Assembly: GCA_947345935.1 (NCBI GenBank) | Contig: CAMZZN010000009.1 | Coordinates: forward strand, 1-62,318 | From: an uncultured Ruminococcus sp. | GTDB lineage: Bacteria; Bacillota; Clostridia; Oscillospirales; Ruminococcaceae | DNA: 62,318 nucleotides | Direction: 5' to 3' | Shown here: piece by piece, positions 34,430 to 44,023 of the stretch | Numbering within the stretch: position 1 is the stretch's first letter | Layout: each line of letters begins with the position of its first letter | Made by a program: the position numbers and the translations under genes | Notes under the pieces: generated by a model | Databases searched by the model: none | What the model was told of the DNA's origin: nothing | Seen by the model: only the letters and a program-made list of their open reading frames with translations

Positions 34430-34458
34430 TTGAATTTTTCTGAAGAGTATGTTATAAT
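34430..34458 (+). promoter_or_regulatory. Promoter of the dehydrogenase/proBA block
   Basis: TTGAAT (34430-34435), 17-nt spacer, TATAAT (34453-34458), about 80 nt before the first start codon. The stretch 34177-34538 also contains the 5' region of the pectate lyase; no other feature is clear in it. Confidence 0.7.
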
Positions 34459-34538
34459 ATAATGAGTATATTTTTATGAGAAAAAATACGCTGTTTCGGG
34501 TGAATATCCATCCGTTGCAACAGCAGATCGGAGTTATC

Positions 34539-34913
34539 ATGAATTATTTTGATTTATTTGTTATGACGCAGCAAGCAGGAATTGAAAATCCGTCGCTTTT
34601 TCCGTTTCCGTTCCATATGCATCTGATTTTTGCATGTATCGGCGCAATTTTTTTTGCGTATCGTTTCTATACTCAGAAACGACCTTTCCAGATCATTATG
34701 GCGGTGGCTATTCCGCTTTCTCTATTGGTATGGATATCCGAAAGCAGAGCGCTTTTCTACGGTATCGGAATAGCTGAAGCAGTGCTTATTATCGCCGCAG
34801 CTGTAGCATCTCTTATCTTTAAAACACCACAGGAAAATGATACGGAAGCAGAAGAAACAGAGGATGAAAATTCAGTGGAATCATCCGGTACAAACGAGGA
34901 GGAACAGTCTTGA
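34539..34913 (+). CDS. Small three-helix membrane protein with acidic tail
   Basis: 124 aa from ATG 34539 (CGGAG, 5 nt upstream; ATG 34476 lies near the transcription start). Three hydrophobic helices: HMHLIFACIGAIFFAYRFY, QIIMAVAIPLSLLVWI and GIAEAVLIIAAAVASLIF. The C-terminal 30 residues are Glu/Ser-rich. Its final codons overlap the TTG start of the dehydrogenase by 4 nt. No recognised family. Confidence 0.75.
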   Translation: MNYFDLFVMTQQAGIENPSLFPFPFHMHLIFACIGAIFFAYRFYTQKRPFQIIMAVAIPLSLLVWISESRALFYGIGIAEAVLIIAAAVASLIFKTPQENDTEAEETEDENSVESSGTNEEEQS

Positions 34914-35860
34914 AAATAGCCGTTCTTGACTGGTCCACAGTAAGCTGTTCCGGCGATATTCCTTTTGATAAAATAACCGAACTCGGAAATACCGAGATCT
35001 TTCCGCTGACAAGGCCGGAGGAAACAGCCGTTAATATCGGCAGCGCCGAAGCTGTTCTCTGCAATAAAGTACAAATCAACCGTGAAATTATGGATATGTG
35101 CCCGAATCTGCGCTATATCGGACTTTTTGCGACAGGATGCAATAATATTGATCTTGAAGCGGCTTCTGAAAAGGGGATAACGGTATGCAATGCCGGTCAG
35201 TATTCAACAAATGCCGTATCACAGCAGGTATTCGCTTATATTCTCGATCATTTTAGCCGTATAAGGGACTATGATCTCCTTGTAAAAGCCGGTGAATGGG
35301 AAAAATCCCCGACATTTTCATTTTTTCCGCTCCCTGTCGGCGAACTTTCAGGAAAAACTCTTTCTATAGTCGGATTTGGTTCTATCGGACGCCGTGTTGC
35401 GGAAATCGGCAGGGCTTTCGGAATGAATATAGTGATATGCACCAGAACTATTCCGGAAAACTGCGGATATGAAGTGACTGATATACATACGGCAGCCCGA
35501 AAAGCTGATATACTGACGTTTCACTGCCCCTTAACGACGCAGACGAAGGGTGTCATAAATAAAGAACTCCTGTGCGAAATGAAAAGTTCGGCAGTACTTA
35601 TAAATACTGCAAGAGGAGGAATTGCAGACGAAGAAGCTCTTGCGGAAGCTCTTGATTCCGGAAGAATCGCCGCTGCTTATGTCGATGTTCTGGAGCATGA
35701 ACCGATGCTGCCGGTCACTCCGCTGAAAAATGCACGCAACTGCCGTATAACTCCGCATACCGCATGGGCGGCGCTTGAAACGAGACAGCGTCTTGTCGAT
35801 ATTGTGTGCGGCAATTTCCGGGCGTGGCAGAACGGAAAACCAATAAATAAAGTAAACTGA
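34910..35860 (+). CDS. D-2-hydroxyacid dehydrogenase (NAD-binding)
   Basis: 316 aa from TTG 34910, 6 nt after GAGGAGGAA. Rossmann fold signature GKTLSIVGFGSIGRRVAEIGRAFGMNIVICTR (GxGxxG about residue 150-155), then VLINTARGGIADEEALAEALDSG and HEPMLPVTPL with the active-site His in TPHTAWAALET. The family includes glycerate, hydroxypyruvate and phosphoglycerate dehydrogenases; the closest feel is glycerate/hydroxypyruvate reductases. It is coupled to the membrane protein and followed by proBA. Confidence 0.9.
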   Translation: MKIAVLDWSTVSCSGDIPFDKITELGNTEIFPLTRPEETAVNIGSAEAVLCNKVQINREIMDMCPNLRYIGLFATGCNNIDLEAASEKGITVCNAGQYSTNAVSQQVFAYILDHFSRIRDYDLLVKAGEWEKSPTFSFFPLPVGELSGKTLSIVGFGSIGRRVAEIGRAFGMNIVICTRTIPENCGYEVTDIHTAARKADILTFHCPLTTQTKGVINKELLCEMKSSAVLINTARGGIADEEALAEALDSGRIAAAYVDVLEHEPMLPVTPLKNARNCRITPHTAWAALETRQRLVDIVCGNFRAWQNGKPINKVN

Positions 35861-35872
35861 AAGAAGCATTTT

Positions 35873-36670
35873 ATGAGAAATATTTCTGAGAAAAAAAGAA
35901 TCGTTATAAAGCTGGGCACATCTACTCTTGCTCATGCTACAGGTAAATTAAATATACGAAGAATGACAAATCTGGTAAGGGTTATTTCAGATCTGCACAA
36001 CTCCGGACGTGAGATAATCATGGTTTCTTCTGGTGCAATGGGACTTGGCGCCGGAAAACTCGGAATTCCTGAAAAGCCGCGTGAAACCAAAATGAAACAG
36101 GCGGTTGCAGCTATAGGACAGTGTGAACTGATGCACGTTTACGACGATATGTTTGAAAAATACAGCGTTACAGTCGCCCAGATATTGCTGACAAAAACGA
36201 TTATTAACAATCCGAGCCATTGTGAAAACTTTAAAAACACCATTGAAACTCTGGTGGGCATGGGAGTTATCCCTATCGTCAATGAAAACGATACTATCGC
36301 TATTGATGAATTGGAACTGGAAATCGGCGAAAACGACTCGCTGTCTGCGTTGGTTGCCGATCTGGCAGGAGCTGACCTCTTACTGATACTTTCGGATATC
36401 GACTGTCTTTATGACGATGATCCACGTAAAAATCCTGATGCCAAGCCGATAACAGTGGTGGAGAAAATAACGTCTAATATTGAAAATGCGGCGGGAGGCG
36501 CAGGATCAGGTCTGGGAACGGGCGGAATGTCCACGAAGATCAATGCTGCAAAGATCGCATCCGAAGCAGGCATCGACATGGTTATAATGAACGGAAAAAA
36601 TCCGGAACTGCTTTATGATCTTTTTGAAAATAAAGAGATCGGTACTATATTCAAGGCAAATAAGAAATAA
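35873..36670 (+). CDS. proB: Glutamate 5-kinase
   Basis: 265 aa, so the catalytic amino-acid-kinase domain only; the PUA domain found in longer ProB forms is absent. First step of proline synthesis, ATP-dependent phosphorylation of glutamate. Visible: RIVIKLGTSTLAH, VSSGAMGLGAGKLGI, NENDTIAIDELELEIGENDSLSALVADLAGADLLLILSDIDCLYDDDP, and GLGTGGMSTKINAAKIASEAGIDMVI. Fourteen nt before proA. Confidence 0.95.
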   Translation: MRNISEKKRIVIKLGTSTLAHATGKLNIRRMTNLVRVISDLHNSGREIIMVSSGAMGLGAGKLGIPEKPRETKMKQAVAAIGQCELMHVYDDMFEKYSVTVAQILLTKTIINNPSHCENFKNTIETLVGMGVIPIVNENDTIAIDELELEIGENDSLSALVADLAGADLLLILSDIDCLYDDDPRKNPDAKPITVVEKITSNIENAAGGAGSGLGTGGMSTKINAAKIASEAGIDMVIMNGKNPELLYDLFENKEIGTIFKANKK

Positions 36671-36684
36671 TGAGGTGACTGAAT

Positions 36685-37932
36685 ATGAATTATACTGAAG
36701 AACTTGGAAAAAATGCAAAAGCGGCTGAAGCTGCCATTTCATCGGCATCTGCTTCGTTGAAGAACAGCGCTCTTGCTGCAATATCGAAGGCGCTGACAGA
36801 AAACACAGGAGTTATAATCGCTGAAAATGCAAAGGATCTTCAGGCGGCAAAGGAAAACGGTATGTCTGAGGCAATGCAGGACAGGCTTCGTCTTGATGAA
36901 AAACGCATCATGGGAATGGCAAAGGGAGTTGATGAACTTATTGCACTTAACGACCCGGTAGGGGAGGTCATCGAGGGATTTACACGTCCCAACGGACTGA
37001 AGATCTGCAAGACGAGAGTACCTATGGGGGTTATCGGAATTATATTTGAATCACGCCCAAATGTCACGGTAGATGCGGCTGCGCTCTGTCTCAAGGCAGG
37101 AAACGCAGTTATCCTCAAGGGCGGAAAAGAGGCTATAAATTCTAATATATGTCTCGGAACTATCATGAGGAACGCTATCGAAAAAGCAGGTCTGCCGGCA
37201 GATGTTATTCAGGTCGTTGAAAATACGTCACGTGAGACGACCAATGAGCTGATGCGCCTTAATGGATATCTTGACGTACTGATACCAAGAGGAAGCGGAC
37301 GTCTTATACAGGCGGTTGTAAATACTGCCACAGTTCCTGTTATTGAGACGGGAACGGGAAATTGTCACGTATATGTGGATGCTTCCGCAGATCCGGAAAT
37401 GGCTGTGAATATTGTTGACAACGGCAAAACACAGCGTCCTTCTGTGTGCAATGCGGTGGAAAGTTTACTTATACATAAAGAATGCGCAGAAAAGATTCTT
37501 CCAATGATAGCAAACCGTCTTGCAAAGAGTAATGTTAAATTTTATGGATGCGACCGGACTATCGAAATTCTCGGCGATACTGTTGAAAAAGCCGGCGACG
37601 AGGAGTATGCAAAAGAGTTTTTGGATTATGTTATATCTGTCAGAGTCGTTGACAGCGTTGATGAGGCTATCGCACACATCAGCCGCTTCGGAACGAAGCA
37701 TTCCGAGTGTATAGTTACAAAGTCTCTTGAAAATGCAGAAAAATTCCAGCGTTGCGTCGATGCTGCCGCTGTTTATGTAAATGCGTCAACAAGATTCACC
37801 GACGGCGGAGAATTCGGCTTCGGTGCGGAAATAGGAATTTCCACCCAGAAGCTTCATGCAAGAGGTCCTATGGGACTCAGGGAACTGACAACGATCAAAT
37901 ATATTATTAACGGAAACGGACAGATCAGATAA
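36685..37932 (+). CDS. proA: Gamma-glutamyl phosphate reductase
   Basis: 415 aa. Second step of proline synthesis, NADPH-dependent reduction of gamma-glutamyl phosphate, in a complex with ProB. ALDH fold: RVPMGVIGIIFESRPNVTVDAAALCLKAGNAVILKGGKEA, IPRGSGRLIQAV, the nucleophile Cys in NGKTQRPSVCNAVESLL, and ASTRFTDGGEFGFGAEIGISTQKLHARGPMGL. Full length. GAGGTGA ribosome site. Confidence 0.96.
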   Translation: MNYTEELGKNAKAAEAAISSASASLKNSALAAISKALTENTGVIIAENAKDLQAAKENGMSEAMQDRLRLDEKRIMGMAKGVDELIALNDPVGEVIEGFTRPNGLKICKTRVPMGVIGIIFESRPNVTVDAAALCLKAGNAVILKGGKEAINSNICLGTIMRNAIEKAGLPADVIQVVENTSRETTNELMRLNGYLDVLIPRGSGRLIQAVVNTATVPVIETGTGNCHVYVDASADPEMAVNIVDNGKTQRPSVCNAVESLLIHKECAEKILPMIANRLAKSNVKFYGCDRTIEILGDTVEKAGDEEYAKEFLDYVISVRVVDSVDEAIAHISRFGTKHSECIVTKSLENAEKFQRCVDAAAVYVNASTRFTDGGEFGFGAEIGISTQKLHARGPMGLRELTTIKYIINGNGQIR

Positions 37933-37992
37933 AACTGTTTCAGATTTTTTTACTTGATTTATTTTTAACTTTTATTTATTTTGGAGGTCGTA

Positions 37993-39858
37993 ATGGCTAT
38001 CAGAAAAGATCTTGACGATATGCTCAATAATCTCAAAGGAAACAGCCCGGAAAGAAATACATCCGCAAGGACTGAACCAGTAAAACACAAAAGCATTTAT
38101 GATAATATGTCGGTAGATGATCTGCTTAATGCGCTGACAGTGGAAAAAAAGCCGTCCCTTGCAGAAAATATACTTAACGAACTTGAGGATAAAGAAAATA
38201 AAGCGTCTGAGAAAGCTGCCGTAGTGCAGCCGGTTCCGGAATCTTCTGTTCCTGAGCAGAAGAAAAAGGTTATCATTACCGGAGAACTGCCCGATTACGA
38301 GGAACTCCGCCGCATTGAAGAGCAGACAAAGCAGCCGGGATGCATACGGAATGAAGAAAGCCGTGAGGAGATCGTTATTGCTGACGAGTCTGAAACGATT
38401 CCTGAGATCGAATCAAAGCCAGAACCGGAAATATCTGTTACAGCGGAGGAGGATGTTCCGCATAGCGTTGATATGCCCGAAGAACCGGAAGTACAGTCTA
38501 TTGAAGAGGCAGAGCTGAACGATTTGTCAGAAGAATCCGAGAATGGATCCGGCAGAAAGAAAAAAGGACTTTTTTCAAAGCGCAGGAAGAAGCATTCCTT
38601 TGATGAAAGCGGCGATGAAGAGTTTTCCGGTGCGGATGCTGAAAAGTCCGACGAAAGCGCTGATGATGAGTTTAAGATCATGAAAGAGAATGCTTCATTC
38701 GGCGGTGGTAAGACTGAAAGCGATGCAGACAAGTCGGAGGAATCAGCGACCGACCTTATAGAAGCGGCTCTTGCAGCTATAAACGGCGTTCAGGAAGCAG
38801 ATGAAAATACTTCGGAAACAGACGCCGGCGATGAAAGAAAAGCTGATCCTGTTCCTGAACCTGAAACGGAGGAGAAGAACGATACCAGAGAAAAAGACGG
38901 CGTGACAAGTCTCATTGACGGTATACGTGAGAATGCTGCCAATGCTATAGCGGAGATCGAGGAACTGGGCAGAGATGAGGAGACTGTAAAAAAGAAAGAG
39001 CGAAAAAGAAAACACGGAAAGAAAACGGAAGAAACATCTGGCGAAGAAAAAATTGAAGCCGAATCATCTGAGAATCAGACGCCTCCTGAACGTAAGGGAA
39101 AGCTTGTAGCTGCGCTTACGAATATACTTGACGAAGAGCCGGAAACGCTGTTAGATGTCAAAAGCGAGAAAACAGAAGAATCCGAAGAAAACCAACCGAA
39201 GAAAAAAAGGTTAAAAAGGCGTGTTTACGCAGTTCTCGGCGTTATTTTTACTGTTTTTGCCGTTATAGGTATGGTCGTTACAGCCGGCAGGGGAATAAAA
39301 ATGCTCAGGAGCTTTACGTCAGGTGAGACAAAGAAGGATGGCTTTACAGAGCTGGTATATCCTATGGTCATAATGGATATCGAATCCTTTGATAAGCCGT
39401 CCGATCTGACTTCTGAACAGATAGTTACCGCTTCGATCTGGTCGATCATTATGAATGATGAAAAGCTAGAGAAATATCCTGTAAATGTTGCAGGAGGCGA
39501 TATTGTCTCAATTTCTGCCTATGACGTTGAAGCCGAGGCGGTAGCGCTTTTCGGACAGGATCATGCAGAATTTGTACACACCACCGTAGGACCTGTTACA
39601 TCACGCTTCTATTACGACCCGGAAAAAGGCGTTTACAATGTGCCGATACATCCGATCGTTTTTACATATGAGCCGGAAGTAAAGTCGATTGTCAAGAGCG
39701 GCAGCGAATATACGATAACAGTGGATTATATCGATGAAAGACCTGCCTGGATGGAAAAGAGCGTTTCGAAGTCCGTCGAGTTCCATGTAACGGAAAAAAA
39801 CGACGGAACATATCAGTTTGACGCCATGAATATTCTTTATGTTAAAAATAATCTGTAA
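37993..39858 (+). CDS. Large acidic single-pass membrane protein
   Basis: 621 aa from ATG 37993 (TTGGAGG upstream). The first 400 residues are predicted disordered and highly charged, alternating Glu-rich stretches with Lys/Arg clusters such as SGRKKKGLFSKRRKKHS. One transmembrane helix follows (VYAVLGVIFTVFAVIGMVV, about 411-429), then a compact 190-residue extracytoplasmic domain (QIVTASIWSIIMND, VTSRFYYDPEKGVYNVPIHP). The layout suggests a cytoplasmic tail scaffold with an outside domain. Not recognised; followed by a terminator. Confidence 0.7.
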   Translation: MAIRKDLDDMLNNLKGNSPERNTSARTEPVKHKSIYDNMSVDDLLNALTVEKKPSLAENILNELEDKENKASEKAAVVQPVPESSVPEQKKKVIITGELPDYEELRRIEEQTKQPGCIRNEESREEIVIADESETIPEIESKPEPEISVTAEEDVPHSVDMPEEPEVQSIEEAELNDLSEESENGSGRKKKGLFSKRRKKHSFDESGDEEFSGADAEKSDESADDEFKIMKENASFGGGKTESDADKSEESATDLIEAALAAINGVQEADENTSETDAGDERKADPVPEPETEEKNDTREKDGVTSLIDGIRENAANAIAEIEELGRDEETVKKKERKRKHGKKTEETSGEEKIEAESSENQTPPERKGKLVAALTNILDEEPETLLDVKSEKTEESEENQPKKKRLKRRVYAVLGVIFTVFAVIGMVVTAGRGIKMLRSFTSGETKKDGFTELVYPMVIMDIESFDKPSDLTSEQIVTASIWSIIMNDEKLEKYPVNVAGGDIVSISAYDVEAEAVALFGQDHAEFVHTTVGPVTSRFYYDPEKGVYNVPIHPIVFTYEPEVKSIVKSGSEYTITVDYIDERPAWMEKSVSKSVEFHVTEKNDGTYQFDAMNILYVKNNL

Positions 39859-39863
39859 ATAGC

Positions 39864-39895
39864 AAACCTGTTCTGTAAAAATACGGAACAGGTTT
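39864..39895 (+). terminator. Hairpin after the acidic membrane protein
   Basis: AAACCTGTTC (39864-39873) pairs perfectly with GAACAGGTTT (39886-39895). No long T-run follows; it directly abuts a MITE-like element, whose insertion may have displaced the original tail. Confidence 0.6.
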
Positions 39896-39896
39896 A

Positions 39897-40056
39897 GAAC
39901 TTGTATTTATAGGAAAAATGTATGGATTTTCGAGGAGAATTTTATGATTGCAAGGCGAAAGACCGCAGAAATACTGGCGTATTGCAAGGGTTTTCAACGC
40001 AGCAAGCATAAAATTTTACCGAAAAGATGTGCATTTTATCCTATGAACACAAGTTC
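39897..40056. mobile_element. MITE-like element, family B
   Basis: 160 bp with inverted ends: GAACTTGTATTTATAGGA on the left and, on the right, the reverse complement of GAACTTGTGTTCATAGGA. TTA flanks both sides (39894-39896 and 40057-40059), a plausible 3-bp target duplication. Inside, GAATTTTATG and CATAAAATTTT are inverted and ATTGCAAGG is a direct repeat. No transposase is encoded. Confidence 0.72.
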
Positions 40057-40062
40057 TTATTT

Positions 40063-41124
40063 TTATTCAGACTTACTGTAGTCCTTGAAGCTGATATTCA
40101 TGTCAACGTCGCCGTTCACACCGGGAACTTTTCCTGTTGATGAATACTGCCACATCTGATAGTCGTAGTAGTAGGTGGGTTTGTCGTTGTATTCAGCCAG
40201 CCAGAAATCGTAATCCTGGAGACGGGGGAGATCAAGCTTGAACATTGAGGTGTTCTTGTTCTGATAGATCATAGGAGTATATCCCGCAGATTTAACACGC
40301 TCACTGAAAGCAATACAGCATTCGGCAAGATCGTCAACAGTTATCTTGTCAGTTCGTGCAGAGTCGCCGGAAATGATCTCCCAGTCAAAAACGACCGGAT
40401 ATGTAATGTTATACGGCTCGATAGCGTCGATCACAACGTCGGCTTCCTGTATAGCTTCTTCCGGAGTAACAGCCTGAGAGTAGAAATAGACACCGACCTT
40501 AACACCGGCTTTATCGGCATTTTCAAGATTTTGTTGAAATGCTGTGTCAAGGGTGATATCGCCTCCGCCGTAGGTACGATAGCCCACACGTATAATGGCG
40601 AATTCAATGCCTGCGTCTCTGACTTTATTCCAGTCTATATCCCCCTGATGTTCTGAAACGTCAATGCCGGAGATAGAAGTTACCTGCCCGTTTTCTGTGT
40701 AGAAAGAATAACCGTTTCTGGTCACAAGCTGCTCCATGTTAATGGAACAGGCGGGAACATCAGCAAAAACAGGGAAGAAGATCTCGCCGTAAACGCTGTC
40801 TTTCATGAGTATCTTTTTTCCGTCAAGCTGATATATTGTTTCTTCTTTCTCGATAACAGGACGTGTTCTGATCTGAGGTTCAAGAGAATCTGCTCCGGCA
40901 TTGGCAGGAACGGCTTTATCATCTTTTATGAAACGGTCACGGAGAAAGACGCTCCAGGATAACTCGCCGGCAAGAACGATAATAATCAGCATTTCAACAA
41001 ATGCCAGGAACTTGAATTTATTCCGGGGCGGTTTTTCTTTGCGTTTTTTGTGAGATTTTTGCAGACTCTCGCTTTCCGCCAACTCGTCGTTATATATTTT
41101 CTGTATTTCTTTTATCTCTGCCAT
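40063..41124 (-). CDS. Membrane-anchored GH25 muramidase
   Basis: 353 aa. Short cytoplasmic N-terminus, transmembrane helix FLAFVEMLIIIVLAGELSW (about 38-56), then a GH25 lysozyme-fold domain: ISGIDVSEHQGDIDWNKVRDAGIEFAIIRVGYRTYGGG, GVYFYSQAVTPEEA, and the catalytic pair in PVVFDWEIISG (about 245-252, Asp and Glu). It hydrolyses MurNAc-GlcNAc bonds in peptidoglycan. GGAGG ribosome site. Likely cell-wall remodelling. Confidence 0.93.
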   Translation of the reverse strand: MAEIKEIQKIYNDELAESESLQKSHKKRKEKPPRNKFKFLAFVEMLIIIVLAGELSWSVFLRDRFIKDDKAVPANAGADSLEPQIRTRPVIEKEETIYQLDGKKILMKDSVYGEIFFPVFADVPACSINMEQLVTRNGYSFYTENGQVTSISGIDVSEHQGDIDWNKVRDAGIEFAIIRVGYRTYGGGDITLDTAFQQNLENADKAGVKVGVYFYSQAVTPEEAIQEADVVIDAIEPYNITYPVVFDWEIISGDSARTDKITVDDLAECCIAFSERVKSAGYTPMIYQNKNTSMFKLDLPRLQDYDFWLAEYNDKPTYYYDYQMWQYSSTGKVPGVNGDVDMNISFKDYSKSE

Positions 41125-41169
41125 TTTATCCTCCGTATATAATGATATAAATATATAATATCATATTTT

Positions 41170-41466
41170 ATGCCCGTTGTAAACAGTATACGTCAGATTT
41201 TGCAAAGAATTTACAAAGAGAAAGATTCTTCCGTTTATTTATGTCCCGCAAGGAATATCAGAATTATAGAGGCGGCTATCGGGAAGAAACACAGACATCC
41301 CCAGATGACAGCCTTTTTCTTCTGCCGCTGTTTGATGCTTTCTATTGTCATAGCCAGTGTACTAATCATATATATTGCCGCAAGCGTCTCAATTATTTTT
41401 TCCATAATGATTTTATATCCTCAGATCATCTATCAGACAGAAAAGGAGGGATCTCTTTTGAGATAA
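41170..41466 (+). CDS. Possible small membrane protein
   Basis: 98 codons ending TAA inside the terminator stem at 41441. The second half is strongly hydrophobic (LMLSIVIASVLIIYIAASVSIIFSIMILY), which is unlikely by chance, but no ribosome site precedes the ATG and an overlapping frame (41241-41540) is also open. A shorter start or a frameshifted relic is possible. Confidence 0.3.
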   Translation: MPVVNSIRQILQRIYKEKDSSVYLCPARNIRIIEAAIGKKHRHPQMTAFFFCRCLMLSIVIASVLIIYIAASVSIIFSIMILYPQIIYQTEKEGSLLR

Positions 41467-41480
41467 TCCCCTCCTTTTTT
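41441..41480. terminator. Bidirectional terminator of pheT
   Basis: AAAAGGAGGG pairs with CCCCTCCTTTT, with an inner ATCTC/GAGAT stem, followed by TTTTTT on the plus strand and TTTTCTG on the minus strand. It ends pheST transcription coming from the right. Confidence 0.85.
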
Positions 41481-41499
41481 CAGATTTTATACGGTCAGC

Positions 41500-43953
41500 T
41501 CATCCACGCAGTTCAGCGCCAAGAGCGGAGAGCGCTTTAAGAACACGCTTCATAGCTCCGTCTGCCTGTTCGTCTGTGAGAGTTCCCTCGTGTGAGCGCA
41601 TCGAGATCGAATAGGAAACGCTCTTTTTACCGTCCTCAATCTGCTTGCCCTTGTACACGTCAAAGAGAGTGACCTTTTCAAGAATCTTACCTACAGCGCC
41701 CTTGATAGCTTTTTCAAGCTCGGCAACAGGGAGATTGTCGTTGCAGATAAGGCTGAGATCCCTTGTAGTAGCCGGGAACTTGGGAAGAGGTTTGTATGTG
41801 ATCCTGCCGGAAGCTGCGGACATCAGCTCGTTAATATTCAGCTTTGCAGCGTAAGTTTTTATGCCGAGTTTATAGGTATTCTGTACCTCCGGATGTACTT
41901 CGCCCATGATGCCCAGGTGAACGCCGTCTTTCAGGATCACGGCGCTTCTTCCGGGATGAAGCGCATATTTTTCATCGAATACCTCGCAGTCGGCGGCACG
42001 CACATATTCAACGTCATTTATGCCGAGTTCTTCAAGAATCTGCTCGATCATGCCTTTCATGGTGTAGAAATCAGCGTCGCCTCCGTACATACCCAGTGTA
42101 AGCTTCTGAGGCTCATCAGGGAGAGAGTAGGCGTATCTGTGCTTTGTGCCGCCGCTTGCAAGCGTATCACCGTTGATATATGCCTTTTCTTTTTCTGCCG
42201 GGATGTACTCCTTAGATATCTCAAAAAGACAGGCTTTTTCGTTACGGTTATTGTAATTGAATGAGAGTACGTCAAGCATCGAGGGGATAGTCGTTGTTCT
42301 CATCACGCTGGTATCTTCGCCAAGCGGATTAACGATCTTTACCGCATTACGGAGCTTACTGTTCTCCGGAAGTCGGATTCTGTCAAAATATTTTGGAGAT
42401 ACAAAAGAGTATGTTGCAATCTCATATCCGCCCAGGGAAACGACAGTATTTCTGAGAGTGCGTATGAATTTCTGCTCTGCTGTGAATTCAGCCTTTGCAA
42501 CGCCTCTGAAATCGCTTGACGGAATATTGTTATAACCGTAAATTCTTGCGATCTCCTCTGCAATATCAGCCTTGCATCCGATATCAATTCTGAATGACGG
42601 AGCAATGACCTTGCCGTTTTCTATAGAGAAATCCAGCCTTTTGAGATATTCGGTCATTGTTGCTGATGAGATGTTTGTACCCAGAAAGCTGTTTATCCAT
42701 GCCGGATTGAATTCCACTTCGGACGGAATATAATCGGTATGGTCGCAGTCAATAACTGTACGGATGACCTCGCCTGCGCCAAGTTCCTCGACAAGCTGGA
42801 ATGCTCTTTTAAGGCATACCATGCTGATAAGCGGATCAACGCCCTTTTCATATCTTGAGGATGCGTCGGATTTGAGCTTCAGCGCCTTTGATGTGCGGCG
42901 TACCTGAGTAGGCTCAAAGTATGCGGACTCAAAGACAACGGTAGTCGTATCGTCCATTATGCCGCTGTATTCGCCTCCCATAACACCAGCAACAGCAACC
43001 GGTTTGTTTGCATCGGCAATCACCAGCATATCTTCTGAAAGTTCTCTCTCAATGCCGTCAAGGGTCATGATTTTTTCTCCCTTTGCAGCATTTCTGACAT
43101 TGATATGAGCGCCGTCAACATAGCGGAGATCAAATGCGTGCATTGGCTGACCGTATTCAAGCATAACATAGTTTGTTATATCGACAAAGTTATTGATAGG
43201 ACGCACGCCGCTTGCACGGAGACGTTCTCTCATCCAGCGTGGCGAAGGACAGATTTTTACATTTTTTACAATACCGGCACAGTAGCGTCTGCACTTTTCG
43301 GTGTTGTGTATGTCTACTTTGAGATATTGGTCGATATCCCCGTCAACGCCCTTGAAAGAGGGAACCGGAATGTGCAGAGGGAGATCAAATGTTGCGGCAG
43401 TTTCTCTTGCAAGCCCGGTAACACTGAGACAGTCGGGACGGTTTGAGGTTATCTCAAATTCGACCGATGTATCGTCAAGTCCTATGGCAGACTGAATGTC
43501 CTGACCGATGCGGCACGGTTCCTGAATGATGAAAATGCCGTCCTCGATAGCATAAGGGAAGTCCTTCTTGTCAAGACCAAGCTCGCCCAGTGAGCAGAGC
43601 ATACCGTTGGATTCAACACCACGGAGCTTGCCCCTTTTGATCTTTATTCCGCCGGGAAGCGTTGAACCGTCAAGGGCGACAGGTACGATATCCCCGGTAT
43701 TTACGTTTGAAGCGCCGGTAACGATTTGTATGGGAGATTCTTTTCCGACTTCTACCTGGCATACTACAAGATGATCTGAATTTTCGTGGGGAACAACAGA
43801 GAGTATCTTTCCGACAACAACATTGGAGATCTCTTTTCCCTCTGTTTCATAACCTTCTACCTTTGAACCGCTCATTGTAAGAGCATGGCAGTATTCTTTT
43901 ATCGGCACATCGACGTTGACATAGTCGGAAAGCCATTTCATTGAAAGATTCAT
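41500..43953 (-). CDS. pheT: Phenylalanyl-tRNA synthetase beta subunit
   Basis: 817 aa, normal length. N-terminal tRNA-binding OB domain (MNLSMKWLSDYVNVDVPIKEYCHALTMSGSKVEGYE), B3/B4 editing domain, B5 domain (IARIYGYNNIPS), catalytic-like domain and C-terminal ferredoxin-fold anticodon-binding domain (FPATTRDLSLICNDNLPVAELEKAIKGA, ending with SMRSHEGTLTDEQADGAMKRVL). Forms the alpha2-beta2 enzyme with PheS. Preceded by a 147-bp dispersed repeat in the intercistronic gap. Confidence 0.96.
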   Translation of the reverse strand: MNLSMKWLSDYVNVDVPIKEYCHALTMSGSKVEGYETEGKEISNVVVGKILSVVPHENSDHLVVCQVEVGKESPIQIVTGASNVNTGDIVPVALDGSTLPGGIKIKRGKLRGVESNGMLCSLGELGLDKKDFPYAIEDGIFIIQEPCRIGQDIQSAIGLDDTSVEFEITSNRPDCLSVTGLARETAATFDLPLHIPVPSFKGVDGDIDQYLKVDIHNTEKCRRYCAGIVKNVKICPSPRWMRERLRASGVRPINNFVDITNYVMLEYGQPMHAFDLRYVDGAHINVRNAAKGEKIMTLDGIERELSEDMLVIADANKPVAVAGVMGGEYSGIMDDTTTVVFESAYFEPTQVRRTSKALKLKSDASSRYEKGVDPLISMVCLKRAFQLVEELGAGEVIRTVIDCDHTDYIPSEVEFNPAWINSFLGTNISSATMTEYLKRLDFSIENGKVIAPSFRIDIGCKADIAEEIARIYGYNNIPSSDFRGVAKAEFTAEQKFIRTLRNTVVSLGGYEIATYSFVSPKYFDRIRLPENSKLRNAVKIVNPLGEDTSVMRTTTIPSMLDVLSFNYNNRNEKACLFEISKEYIPAEKEKAYINGDTLASGGTKHRYAYSLPDEPQKLTLGMYGGDADFYTMKGMIEQILEELGINDVEYVRAADCEVFDEKYALHPGRSAVILKDGVHLGIMGEVHPEVQNTYKLGIKTYAAKLNINELMSAASGRITYKPLPKFPATTRDLSLICNDNLPVAELEKAIKGAVGKILEKVTLFDVYKGKQIEDGKKSVSYSISMRSHEGTLTDEQADGAMKRVLKALSALGAELRG

Positions 43954-44023
43954 TTAACTCAATCCTTTCATTGTATAATTTAATAAAAGCAACTTATGTG
44001 GTGCTGTTTTCTGTATTTCTGCC

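Noticed and set aside
41241..41540. Alternative open frame overlapping the possible membrane protein
   Set aside because: It runs through the terminator and into the end of pheT on the opposite strand; no ribosome site.
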